The notes: generated by a model from the letters alone, not told the origin. A stretch of DNA of 14,227 nt from CAZEUZ01 sp964515805 (GCA_964515805.1 CAZEUZ010000114.1:1-14227), one strand, 5' to 3'; positions 6,032 to 14,048 are shown, numbered from the stretch's first letter. A program made the numbers and translations.

Positions 6032-6364
6032 TCAACCACTCATTGATATTTTTCCATCGTCCTGTAACTTGAGCATTTCGACATTGTTGCCATCATTATC
6101 CTTGATATAGACAGAACTGGTACCATCGCGATGTGGCTTAGCCTCTCCGTAAGGTGTTAGATCGTCGGCAACAATAGCAAAGTGGTATGGGTGCTGTTCC
6201 GGTAGAACCAGAGCCAACGATGTGTTTGCAAATTTTAATATGGCCCAGCTATCATCCTGATATTCAACCTCGCAGGAGAAGCGATCGGTATACCAAGAGA
6301 CCGACTGCGCTATGTTTTGCACTTGAATTGCCGTGTGGTGAATGGTGTCGAGTATCTTGTCCAT
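6032..6364 (-). CDS. Small VOC-family (glyoxalase/bleomycin-resistance fold) protein
   Basis: 110-aa single-module protein of the vicinal oxygen chelate superfamily, whose members use paired beta-alpha-beta-beta-beta units to bind a divalent metal. Visible hallmarks are HHTAIQV near the N-terminus (H9/H10, first-strand ligand position), the WYTDRF helix start (24-29), PYHFAIVADD (59-68, with H61) and KDNDGNNVEML ending in Glu at 96, a usual metal-ligand position. Length and order fit one VOC unit pair that would dimerise. Reaction and substrate cannot be told from sequence. The start is ATG 6364-6362 with a weak AGGT upstream. It lies tail to tail with mnmA. Confidence 0.85.
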   Translation of the reverse strand: MDKILDTIHHTAIQVQNIAQSVSWYTDRFSCEVEYQDDSWAILKFANTSLALVLPEQHPYHFAIVADDLTPYGEAKPHRDGTSSVYIKDNDGNNVEMLKLQDDGKISMSG

Positions 6365-6398
6365 TTTTCTACCTATCTAAATGATTTGTTTTTTCCGC

Positions 6399-6457
6399 CA
6401 TAGTTACGGTTGCTTATCCAACTATCAAAAGTTTAAGCGTATACTATTTTAACTATG
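6399..6457. promoter_or_regulatory. Inverted ATAGTT/AACTAT repeats around a TATACT box before the HAD gene
   Basis: CATAGTTA (6399-6406) has a perfect inverted partner TAACTATG (6450-6457), and a further AACTAT lies at 6420-6425, 14 bp from the first ATAGTT. Between them is a good -10-like TATACT (6440-6445, plus strand) without a convincing -35. The arrangement would suit a repressor or activator site in the 146-bp gap between the divergent VOC and HAD genes. This is inference from symmetry only. Confidence 0.3.
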
Positions 6458-6519
6458 TCAAACTGTAATAACACATCCAATCACATACACGGATGTAAAT
6501 TCAGGATATTGTGACACTA

Positions 6520-7347
6520 ATGGAACTCATTGTCTTTGATCTCGATGGCACCCTGCTCGATAGTAATTCCTCAATATCAGTGCGCACCGGACAAACACTA
6601 CAGCAGCTCTCAAATCGTGGCATCGCCTACACCGTAGCAACTGGACGAATGCGACAAGATGCACACACCCTATTGTCTGCCCACAACTTCAACCTGCCAT
6701 TGGCGTTCAAAAACGGGGTACTGATATGGCATCCACGAATTGAAAATTACACCCATAGGAATCTGCTCACACAAGATGAAATTCGTCACGTGATGGAAGC
6801 GGTTATCAAACAAAATATCAGCCCATTTGTTTACACATTAAATCCAGGCAACCACTATGCAATTTTTCATCCAGCGCCACACCATCAATCGGAAAAGCGC
6901 TTGATCGATCACTACAATGGACAATCGAATGTTAGCTTGCATGGTCTGGAAGAGCTGCCACAACATGCCGCGATCACTAACATAAGCGCCATTGGCCCAA
7001 GAAAAACGATTGAACAGACTGAACGGCTGATAGCTGATGAACAGCACTTGGTTATTTATACGGGAGAGGCGATTGAGGGCAAACATCTTGGTTGGATGGA
7101 TATTCATCACAGCGACGCCAGCAAAGGCGCCGCCATAACACGGATTAAACGGGAGATCGGGGCTACACGGATAATCTGTTTCGGCGACAGCAACAATGAC
7201 CTCAGTATGTTTAAAATAGCTGATGAGAGCTACGCCCCCGATAATGCTAATGCTGCGATTAAAGCTGCAGCCACCGAAGTCATTGGCCACCATAATGAAG
7301 ACGGTATCGCAGAATTTTTAAAACGACGCTTTAACTTGAATGATTAA
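6520..7347 (+). CDS. Cof-type HAD-superfamily phosphatase (type IIB cap)
   Basis: Predicted cytoplasmic Mg2+-dependent phosphatase acting on small phosphorylated metabolites through an aspartyl-phosphate. Numbered from ATG 6520 (275 aa), motif I is FDLDGTLLD with nucleophile D7 and acid/base D9, motif II is ATGR with T41, motif III is the Lys of DASKG (K202), and motif IV is GDSNNDLSM (D223, D227). The long insert between motifs II and III is the C2 cap typical of Cof/YbiV/YidA enzymes, and the length fits. The start is uncertain. A GTG at 6511 in the same frame adds MTL and is 4 nt from AGGA (6503-6506). ATG 6520 is 13 nt from it and gives the usual family N-terminus. The stop overlaps the next gene by 8 bp. 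The substrate is unknown. Confidence 0.92.
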   Translation: MELIVFDLDGTLLDSNSSISVRTGQTLQQLSNRGIAYTVATGRMRQDAHTLLSAHNFNLPLAFKNGVLIWHPRIENYTHRNLLTQDEIRHVMEAVIKQNISPFVYTLNPGNHYAIFHPAPHHQSEKRLIDHYNGQSNVSLHGLEELPQHAAITNISAIGPRKTIEQTERLIADEQHLVIYTGEAIEGKHLGWMDIHHSDASKGAAITRIKREIGATRIICFGDSNNDLSMFKIADESYAPDNANAAIKAAATEVIGHHNEDGIAEFLKRRFNLND

Positions 7348-7843
7348 TTATGGATACAAAAGATATAAAGCAACTGTGAATAGAATCATATGGACACAAA
7401 AAGAACTGCAACTGAAACCCTATCCTAGAGGCTTTCATCTGGTCACCAATAACATCGTACAAGCGATACCTGAAATTAATACTGTTGATATCGGTTTACT
7501 GCATATTCTAATCAAACACACATCGGCATCACTGACTCTAAATGAAAATGCCGACCCTTCGGTGCGCCGCGATTTCGAGTATTGTTTTGACCGGCTGGTG
7601 CCGGAAGCCGATTCGAATTATGAGCATCGAGACGAAGGCCAAGACGACTTGCCTGCGCATATTAAAAGCAGTTTGTTAGGAGCAAGCCTGAATATTCCGA
7701 TCACTGCAGGACGATTAAACTTGGGTGTTTGGCAAGGTATTTATTTGTGTGAACACCGCAACTATGGAGGGGATAGAACGCTGTTGCTAACATTACAAGG
7801 TAAAGAATTCTCTAAGCCCTCTTATCCAACAATTGCTGTCTGA
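7340..7843 (+). CDS. YjbQ/UPF0047-family protein
   Basis: Member of the YjbQ family. E. coli YjbQ is reported to show weak thiamine-phosphate synthase activity, but the physiological role of the family is unclear. The core matches closely: RGFHLVT (30-36), GLLHILIKHTSASLTLNEN (52-70), NYEH (93-96), HIKSSLLG (107-114), GRLNLGVWQGIYL and EHRNYGG. The conserved His residues of these blocks are the likely metal ligands. At 167 aa it exceeds the 138 aa of E. coli YjbQ. About 16 residues before IIWTQ and about 12 after TLQGKE are extra. ATG 7340 overlaps the HAD stop, which suggests translational coupling. An in-frame GTG at 7376 would remove most of the N-terminal excess. The 3' end overlaps zipA on the other strand by 32 bp. 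Confidence 0.93.
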   Translation: MINYGYKRYKATVNRIIWTQKELQLKPYPRGFHLVTNNIVQAIPEINTVDIGLLHILIKHTSASLTLNENADPSVRRDFEYCFDRLVPEADSNYEHRDEGQDDLPAHIKSSLLGASLNIPITAGRLNLGVWQGIYLCEHRNYGGDRTLLLTLQGKEFSKPSYPTIAV

Positions 7844-8732
7844 GTGAAAAAATTCGAATTCGCTCGCGGTAATGCTCGACAGTTTGTCTAGTCATCACGC
7901 TATGGTCTTCATCCCTAAGCTCGGCGTTGAGTCGGTCCGCCAATGTCTTGGCGGTTGTCAGCATGGATTCAAAAGCATCTATAGCGTTATATTCAGCCAT
8001 CGGCAATCTCAAAAAGAGACTCACTCCAGGCGTTAATAACGTATCAAATGCAGCGAGATCAAAAGTGCCCGGTTTAACCATATTAGCCATGCTAAATAGT
8101 ATGGGCCCCTCGCCGTCTTCTGCCGCATGGCGATGAAAGATTTTCATGTCACCGTAGCGCAAACCCTGATTCAAGGTCAGTTTTAGTAGATCATCACCGC
8201 GAAGATACTCATCTCTTGATTCAATATGAAAGACTAATACCTCTTGTGGTTGATCTTTTGGCTCAGGTGCAGGAAGTGATTTAGCAACAGGCCTTTTAAA
8301 GGGATTTTTCTGAATCTGCGGTTTTTGTGGGTGTTTATTTTCAGATTGAGGTTGCAGTTTGACTCCTAACTGGGGCTCTACCCGAGGCTCGGTGGATGCA
8401 ACCGAATCCATCAACATAGGCACACTCTCATCCAGATTCAGTGCCTGTTGTTCCGTTGGAGAAGGTTTGGGTGTCGGCGAACAATGGTTTTCAATGGCCT
8501 TTTGCAAAGCAAGATTTAAATGTTCGGCTTGTTCTCCATGCGGACGATCGGCGACGCGGGCCCCGCCACTAGGCAATTCTGCGCTATAGTCCAGAGTACC
8601 ATCATCGGCATCTTCATTCATATCTAAATTCATCCGCAGTGAATCGCGGCGCGCTTGACGCATGCGGCGAACACCATCCAACAGTACGCCGATAATTAAC
8701 AGTGCGATAATGACCATCAACCATTCGTGCAT
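7812..8732 (-). CDS. zipA: Cell division protein ZipA
   Basis: Inner-membrane protein that tethers FtsZ and stabilises the Z ring. From the chosen ATG (8732-8730) it has 306 aa: an N-terminal membrane anchor (about 3-21) with almost nothing before it, a basic stretch (RRMRQARR), a charged then Pro/Gln-rich linker to about residue 162, and the C-terminal FtsZ-binding domain. That domain shows GDMKIFHRH, PILFSMANMVKPGTFD and LTPGVSLFLRLP, all close to E. coli ZipA. ATG 8732 is preferred over the in-frame GTG 12 bp upstream because GAGG (complement of 8739-8742) lies at normal SD distance from it. It follows smc by 42 bp as in Pseudomonas. ligA, often next in that arrangement, is replaced by the convergent yjbQ-like gene. 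Confidence 0.96.
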   Translation of the reverse strand: MHEWLMVIIALLIIGVLLDGVRRMRQARRDSLRMNLDMNEDADDGTLDYSAELPSGGARVADRPHGEQAEHLNLALQKAIENHCSPTPKPSPTEQQALNLDESVPMLMDSVASTEPRVEPQLGVKLQPQSENKHPQKPQIQKNPFKRPVAKSLPAPEPKDQPQEVLVFHIESRDEYLRGDDLLKLTLNQGLRYGDMKIFHRHAAEDGEGPILFSMANMVKPGTFDLAAFDTLLTPGVSLFLRLPMAEYNAIDAFESMLTTAKTLADRLNAELRDEDHSVMTRQTVEHYRERIRIFSLRQQLLDKRA

Positions 8733-8774
8733 AACAGACCTCACTGCCTTTTAAAAAAATTAGCTTACTGCTGC

Positions 8775-11700
8775 TCAAACTGCCGCCAATTCGACAGCCT
8801 GATCGACATCCACAGTCACTAACCGGGAAACGCCGGCTTCATGCATGGTGACACCCATCAGTTGATGGGCAACTTCCATGGAAATTTTATTGTGAGTAAT
8901 ATAAATGAATTGTACTTTATCTGACATTTCTTCCAATAATCTACTGTAGCGGTTAACGTTGATATCGTCCAAGGGCGCATCGACTTCGTCAAGCATGCAA
9001 AATGGTGCCGGATTGAGTTGAAAGATAGAAAATATCAACGCGACCGCCGTCAGTGCTTTTTCCCCACCAGAAAGCAAATGAATGGTGCTGTTACGTTTGC
9101 CTGGCGGTCTCGCCATGATAGTTACGCCCGTATCCAACAAGTCTTCACCTGTCATTTCCAGATAGGCATGGCCGCCGCCAAATACTTTTGGAAACAGGCC
9201 CTGCAAACCACTATTTACCTGCTCATAAGTCGCTTTAAAACGCGTCCTGGTTTCCTGGTCTATCTTTTTAATAGCGCTTTCCAGTGTCGACAAGGCTTCA
9301 CGCAAGTCATCGTTCTGGGCGTCGAGATACTGCTTGCGCTCCAACTCCGATTGATACTCGTCGATAGCGGCCAAGTTTATCGGGCCCAAACGGTCGATAC
9401 GTCTGCCTATAGCCTCCAAGGATTGTGCAAACGTTTGCTCTTCGGCATTTGTGGGCAAAGCATTAACAAGCGCCTGCAAATCGCCGCCTTTTTCATCAAT
9501 TTGACTCGCTATGGTTTGCTGTTGAACTGTCAGTGTCTGCCTGTCCAAACGTAGTTGTTCCAGTTGGCTGCGAAGCGACTTGAGTTCTGTTTCAAGCGCA
9601 ACTTTACACTTCTCTGCCTGTTGTATTTGTTGTTCTATTCGATTGCAATCATCCCTAGCCTCAGCCAAAGCTGCTTCGATATGAATACGCTGTTGTAACA
9701 ATACTTCCAATTCTTCTTTGCGTTCAGTCGCAGGATCTTCGTTATTCTGCAGGCTAGCAGCGAGTTGTTGCCGGCGATCTTCCAGCCGTTGATCCTGTTC
9801 GGCGAGTCGATCCAAATTTTCATTGACGGATGCTAATTGCGTTTTCACTAGCTGATGTTGCATTGCCAAAGCATGATGTTTATCTTTGCTGTGATGAAAT
9901 TGCTGACGCGCCTGTTCCAAATTAGTGCGCAACTGGTCTCGACTTTCCGACAACTTATCGTGCTGCAAACTATTCTCTGCTATGGCTCGAGTAGCATCCT
10001 CCAGTTGAGCACGCGCGCGCGATAAATTTTGCGTCTCCTGCTGCAATTGTGTGTGCGTTTCTTGCATATCATTGTCGATCTGTTGCAAGCGTTTGGTTTG
10101 ATGCGCTAAGGAGGCACTGTGGATGTCTAACTCCGATTGAAGTTTACTTTGACGTCTGTTGTGTTCGTCTACATTCCGCCGCTGTACTTCGCGCTGCTGT
10201 TCCAACTGGTGCAACTGCTGACGCTGATTTTGTAGCCGGTCAGTGTAATCGTCAACTCCAGCCCGAACTGCAGTAATACTCTGTTCGAGGGACTCCAGCT
10301 GTTGTTTACGCGCCAATATGCCTACGCTACCATCCTTACGGCGGGCAATACGCAGCCAATTGACACCCAACCAGAAACCCTCAGGCGTTACTATAGATTC
10401 ATCATCGGCTAATTTTTTTTGCAAAGACAAGGCTTCATTAAGATTTTCACTAGTATAAATACCATTGAGTAGCCCGGATAGATTTGTGTCACTAGTTACC
10501 TGAGATGCCAACAACGGCGCTTGATCAATTGTGTCATGGTTGGATGGCGTAATATTATCAGCTCGCTGACGAGTACCGTCGACTAATACCAGTTCGCCTT
10601 GTGTCAGTGACGGCAGCGAGTGTGCAATCTCATCAATATTATCGACAGCAACTGCCTGTATAGTATGACCCAACACCATTTCAACGGCGTGTTGCCAACG
10701 AGAAACGACCGTCAGGCCATCAATTAGACGAGGGTTGTCATTGATCGTTTGTTCTTTCAACCATTGGTTGATTTGTTCGCCATTATCCAGAGCATCTTGC
10801 TGTAGTGCTTCCAGGGATGCGTGACGACCCCTCAATGTCTGTAGTTGATTGCGCTCGCGGTCGAGCTGAATACTTTCATCCTCAATTTTCTTGCGTAATT
10901 GCTGAATATCGTTGTTGATATTTTCAATTTGTCTGTGTTTTTCGGTTGTGGTTTGACGTAGTTCTGCCAATTCCTGTTTAATTGGCTCAACAGCGGCAGT
11001 CAAGTTATTGGCTTCGAGACTCGTTCGCTCTTGCTCCAGCGCCTCGCGACGCGCTGACAGGCGTTGTTGTAGTTTTTGTGAATGTTGAATTCGGGACTGC
11101 TCTACTTCGACTTGTTGCTTTGGTTCGGCTGCGTGTCGATTAAATTCGTCCCATTGCTGTTGCCAGGCTTGCATAGCCTGCTCAGCTACTTGGAGTTCTT
11201 CACCGGTTTCTTTTTCAGTTGCTGAAACCACCAACAACTGGGATTCCATCTCCGCCAGTTCTAGCCTCCAATTGCCGGCCTTTTGACTATCTCCGGCGAG
11301 ATGTGTTTTTACCTGTTGCAACTCGGTACTGACTTGGTCAAAGTTTGCCTGCAACTGCCGGTTTCTCTCTTGCGCATGATAAATATCCTGCTCGATACGC
11401 GCAATGTCGGTGCCAATAGCATAAAAACGCGTTTGCACCTCGTTAAGAACATCGGTCTTTTCGACGTGCTCAGCACGGCATTTTTCAATGATATTCTGCT
11501 GATGGAGTTGTTTGGCAACGATACTCTCAATGGCAATTTCTTGCTTCTGAATCTCCTGCTGTTTAGAGACAACTTGTTGGCCCAACAGGTGGTGGCGCAA
11601 AGCCTGTAAATTTGCCTTCAATTGACGTTCTTCGCGTTTGAGTTGAGCGTACTGCTCCGCCGACTGAGACTGACGTTTTAGACGTGATAACTGGCGGTCT

Positions 11701-12317
11701 AATTCATCGCGCAAATCCGTTAGTCTGTCGAGATTTTCAAGCGTACGCCGCATCCGATTTTCAGTATCACGTCGACGATCTTTATATTTGGAGATTCCCG
11801 CAGCCTCCTCAATAAACACTCTCAGTTCTTCAGGTTTAGCTTCAATTAAACGGGAAATAGTGCCCTGTTCAATAATTCCGTAACTACGAGAGCCCAGTCC
11901 CGTACCAAGAAAAATATCTATAATATCTCGGCGGCGACAACGAGCACCGTTTAAAAAATAATCGTTCTTACCGTCTCGGGTTACCTTACGTTTAATGGCA
12001 ATTTCACTGTAATTAGCATATTCACCCTTAAGTATGTTTTGTTTAGATGCCCCTCCGCTATTATCAAAAAGCAGCTCAACAGAAGCTTGTCCGATAGGTT
12101 TGCGACTGCCGGAACCGTTAAAGATTACATCTGCCATGGATTCTCCGCGCAAATGTTTTGCCGAGGATTCACCCATCACCCAGCGGACCGCGTCAATTAC
12201 ATTAGATTTACCACAGCCATTGGGTCCAACCACGGCACATAAGTTACTCGGGAAAGTCACAGTGGTAGGATCGACAAAAGACTTAAAACCCGCCAATTTA
12301 ATATGTTTTAAGCGCAT
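8775..12317 (-). CDS. smc: Chromosome partition protein Smc
   Basis: Structural maintenance of chromosomes ATPase, which acts with ScpA and ScpB (not in this window) to extrude loops and align chromosome arms. The 1180-aa protein has the full plan: Walker A GPNGCGKS (31-38), head block about 1-165 ending in IEEAAGISKYK, a first long coiled coil to about 510, a hinge about 515-670 with GLTVVSRWQHAVEMVLG and the GFWLGVNW block, a second coiled coil, then the C-terminal head with signature LSGGEK (1082-1087), Walker B FCMLDE (1106-1111) and the THNK switch His. The Gln/Glu-rich heptads explain the many open frames on the opposite strand. Smc rather than MukB argues against Enterobacterales or Vibrionales. 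The ATG at 12317-12315 has no clear SD; its promoter is listed separately. Confidence 0.98.
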   Translation of the reverse strand: MRLKHIKLAGFKSFVDPTTVTFPSNLCAVVGPNGCGKSNVIDAVRWVMGESSAKHLRGESMADVIFNGSGSRKPIGQASVELLFDNSGGASKQNILKGEYANYSEIAIKRKVTRDGKNDYFLNGARCRRRDIIDIFLGTGLGSRSYGIIEQGTISRLIEAKPEELRVFIEEAAGISKYKDRRRDTENRMRRTLENLDRLTDLRDELDRQLSRLKRQSQSAEQYAQLKREERQLKANLQALRHHLLGQQVVSKQQEIQKQEIAIESIVAKQLHQQNIIEKCRAEHVEKTDVLNEVQTRFYAIGTDIARIEQDIYHAQERNRQLQANFDQVSTELQQVKTHLAGDSQKAGNWRLELAEMESQLLVVSATEKETGEELQVAEQAMQAWQQQWDEFNRHAAEPKQQVEVEQSRIQHSQKLQQRLSARREALEQERTSLEANNLTAAVEPIKQELAELRQTTTEKHRQIENINNDIQQLRKKIEDESIQLDRERNQLQTLRGRHASLEALQQDALDNGEQINQWLKEQTINDNPRLIDGLTVVSRWQHAVEMVLGHTIQAVAVDNIDEIAHSLPSLTQGELVLVDGTRQRADNITPSNHDTIDQAPLLASQVTSDTNLSGLLNGIYTSENLNEALSLQKKLADDESIVTPEGFWLGVNWLRIARRKDGSVGILARKQQLESLEQSITAVRAGVDDYTDRLQNQRQQLHQLEQQREVQRRNVDEHNRRQSKLQSELDIHSASLAHQTKRLQQIDNDMQETHTQLQQETQNLSRARAQLEDATRAIAENSLQHDKLSESRDQLRTNLEQARQQFHHSKDKHHALAMQHQLVKTQLASVNENLDRLAEQDQRLEDRRQQLAASLQNNEDPATERKEELEVLLQQRIHIEAALAEARDDCNRIEQQIQQAEKCKVALETELKSLRSQLEQLRLDRQTLTVQQQTIASQIDEKGGDLQALVNALPTNAEEQTFAQSLEAIGRRIDRLGPINLAAIDEYQSELERKQYLDAQNDDLREALSTLESAIKKIDQETRTRFKATYEQVNSGLQGLFPKVFGGGHAYLEMTGEDLLDTGVTIMARPPGKRNSTIHLLSGGEKALTAVALIFSIFQLNPAPFCMLDEVDAPLDDINVNRYSRLLEEMSDKVQFIYITHNKISMEVAHQLMGVTMHEAGVSRLVTVDVDQAVELAAV

Positions 12318-12413
12318 GTTTTACTTTGGGTATAGACTGCAAATATCAGTTAATTTTGTTTTTATAGCTTTACGCTATTATTCGAGGAAGGTTGGATTAA
12401 AATTTTAGGCGGC

Positions 12414-12441
12414 ATTATAACATCGTTTTAAATCGTCATAA
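12414..12441 (-). promoter_or_regulatory. Extended -10 promoter for smc-zipA
   Basis: On the minus strand TGTTATAAT (complement of 12422-12414) is a perfect extended -10 (TGnTATAAT). A poor -35, TTATGA (complement of 12441-12436), lies 16 bp upstream, as expected when an extended -10 is used. Transcription would begin near 12407, giving a leader of about 90 nt before smc. The promoter lies in the 166-bp ccmI-smc gap. Confidence 0.6.
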
Positions 12442-12463
12442 CTTAGATATTCGGGCTGTCCTA

Positions 12464-12493
12464 GATATTTATTACTGCGATATTTATTGCTGC
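12464..12493. repeat. 15-bp tandem duplication across the ccmI stop codon
   Basis: GATATTTATTACTGC (12464-12478) is followed directly by GATATTTATTGCTGC (12479-12493), 14 of 15 identical. The ccmI stop (12484-12486) lies in the second copy. Since 15 bp is five codons, read-through on the minus strand would add only three residues before the next stops. Confidence 0.7.
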
Positions 12494-13473
12494 GACCGTT
12501 CTTTTTGCATTGCTAAGCGGGCGCGAGCCTGAACAACGCTCTGGCGTAAAGTCTTTGCATCAGTGGTATTCGGCTGCAGTAAAGCCAATGCTCGCTGCCA
12601 AAATTCAATAGCCTCACCGTACTGCTCAGATTCAAACGCTGCCATACCCATCAGACTGAGCGCCGTAATATTGTCAGGGTCAATAGACAATACCTTAGTG
12701 GATAACATATCAATTGCTGGCTTTGCTCTACTACCTGCGCTAATAAACAACGTTTGTGCCAACTCTGCCATAATTTGGGCCATTACCTGACTGGACTGCG
12801 GCTGTTGTTCGAGCGCACGCTGATAGCTTTCTATTGCCTTATCAAACGCTCGAAGCTCAACAGCGATACGTGCGCGCAATAGGTTAACTTGAATATTATT
12901 CGGTGATTTTTCTATGCTGTTTTCAAGTTTTTCTATCAGCTCCCGATTAATCTCTTCAACTACTGATTGATTGATCAATTGTGGTTGTTGCAGCAGTTCA
13001 TTTTTGTATTGTAAGCGCTCTGCAATTTGCCAATCGGCTTCGTTCACACCCAAATATTGGTAAATCACAACCGCTAGCAGGGGTAAAATTAATAACCCGC
13101 CGATAAAAATGCTACCAATCAACCAAGGTCGCTGCTGCAACTCTTGATTAACCAACTCTGCTGTACCAGCTGCTGATGAAACAGCTTTTTCCAGCACCGA
13201 ACAATGATTATTATCTTTACTATCACTCAACAAATTGCGTGCCAACTCAGCCTTCAGTTGCTGGTATTCGGCCTTATCTATGCCCCCTTGCGCAAAGACT
13301 TGAGTTAAATCATCCAATTGATCCCGATAAAGGGTGATATTAGTGGATATACGTAGGGAAGAATCGACAGCAGTAACTGTTGATCGACTATTCCTTGAAA
13401 TCTGTCCACATAAGGGGCATAGGATGAAAGACACAGCGATGATCAGTAGGATAGCCGCTAAAAAGTAAAACAC
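12484..13473 (-). CDS. ccmI: Cytochrome c maturation protein CcmI (TPR apocytochrome chaperone)
   Basis: Inner-membrane subunit of the CcmFHI haem-ligation complex. Its periplasmic TPR domain binds apocytochrome c. The 329-aa protein shows TM1 (about 2-18), a cytoplasmic loop with the family helix pair around YRDQLDDL and GGIDKAEYQQLKAEL (49-82), TM2 (about 117-141), then TPR helices from about 176 to the end, including ARIAVELRAFDKAIESYQRAL and GMAAFESEQYGEAIEFWQRAL. The start is GTG (13473-13471), 5 bp after the ccmH stop, so translation is probably coupled. Odd feature: CPLC at 19-22, at the inner end of TM1, where homologues usually carry aliphatic residues. The stop codon lies in a 15-bp tandem duplication. 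Confidence 0.93.
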   Translation of the reverse strand: MFYFLAAILLIIAVSFILCPLCGQISRNSRSTVTAVDSSLRISTNITLYRDQLDDLTQVFAQGGIDKAEYQQLKAELARNLLSDSKDNNHCSVLEKAVSSAAGTAELVNQELQQRPWLIGSIFIGGLLILPLLAVVIYQYLGVNEADWQIAERLQYKNELLQQPQLINQSVVEEINRELIEKLENSIEKSPNNIQVNLLRARIAVELRAFDKAIESYQRALEQQPQSSQVMAQIMAELAQTLFISAGSRAKPAIDMLSTKVLSIDPDNITALSLMGMAAFESEQYGEAIEFWQRALALLQPNTTDAKTLRQSVVQARARLAMQKERSQQ

Positions 13474-13478
13474 TGTTT

Positions 13479-13988
13479 TTAATCACTCACATCAAGATCG
13501 TGGGCCTTCGCCTTATCATGAAGTAACTTCTTCAATTCTTCCTCTTCGTTCTTTGTTAAATTCTCTACTTTAAATGGCTTCGGCCGATAAGTCATCCTCC
13601 ACAGAATGATGCCACCTGATAGTAAAAGTATCACCGGCGCAAACCAAAGCAGGCTTGTATTCATCTGTAATCTGGGACGATAAAGGATGAAATCACCGTA
13701 ACGGTTCACCATGAAGGTAATAATTTCTCGATCGGTTTTTCCTGCTAAAAGCAATCGATGCAATTCACGGCGTAAGTCCGCAGCTATGTCGGCATCGGAA
13801 CCGGATAAATTTTGATTTTGGCATTTTGGACAACGCAATTCATCGATTAGGGTCAAGTAACGTTGCCGCTGAGATTCTGTGTCAAAGGTATGAACATCCA
13901 CCACAGCCCAGGCCGACATCGATAACAAAAACAATAACAACAGATAACGTAATGTTAACAAGACACACTTCTTTAGCTGATTATTCAA
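13479..13988 (-). CDS. ccmH: Cytochrome c maturation protein CcmH (CcmL-type thiol oxidoreductase)
   Basis: Membrane-anchored periplasmic protein that keeps the CxxCH cysteines of apocytochrome c reduced for haem attachment. The 169-aa sequence has an N-terminal signal or anchor (basic NNQLKK, then leucine-rich to about 28), the diagnostic LRCPKCQNQNL with C53 and C56, SDADIAADLRRE, FMVNRYGDFILYRP and a second TM (112-130), followed by a charged cytoplasmic tail. The only start that keeps the signal sequence is TTG (13988-13986). The nearby ATG at 14002-14000 is out of frame and M24 would remove the signal. No SD is visible. ccmH normally follows ccmF-ccmG. Here nothing of the ccm operon lies upstream before the divergent tRNA genes. 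Confidence 0.93.
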   Translation of the reverse strand: MNNQLKKCVLLTLRYLLLLFLLSMSAWAVVDVHTFDTESQRQRYLTLIDELRCPKCQNQNLSGSDADIAADLRRELHRLLLAGKTDREIITFMVNRYGDFILYRPRLQMNTSLLWFAPVILLLSGGIILWRMTYRPKPFKVENLTKNEEEELKKLLHDKAKAHDLDVSD

Positions 13989-14001
13989 AGGAAAAAAGTC
14001 A

Positions 14002-14029
14002 TTGACGTTAAGAGATTAATCATTATTAT
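14002..14029 (+). promoter_or_regulatory. Strong sigma70 promoter for the tRNA operon
   Basis: TTGACG (14002-14007) and TATTAT (14024-14029), each one base from consensus, are 16 bp apart. Transcription would begin near 14036, about 13 nt before tRNA-Val. It lies directly upstream of ccmH on the opposite strand, so the two transcripts diverge from about 60 bp. Confidence 0.65.
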
Positions 14030-14048
14030 AACCCAACCTGATCAATGA

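Noticed and set aside
6838..7293. 151-codon minus-strand ORF inside the HAD gene
   Set aside because: The plus strand has all four HAD motifs in order. The antisense frame shows no recognisable domain.
8733..8744. GTG 8744 as start of zipA
   Set aside because: The SD for ATG 8732 overlaps this region, and ZipA normally has almost no residues before its membrane helix.
9018..9554. 178-codon ORF on the plus strand inside smc
   Set aside because: It is antisense to conserved Smc C-terminal sequence. Long antisense frames are a by-product of the coiled-coil codon pattern.
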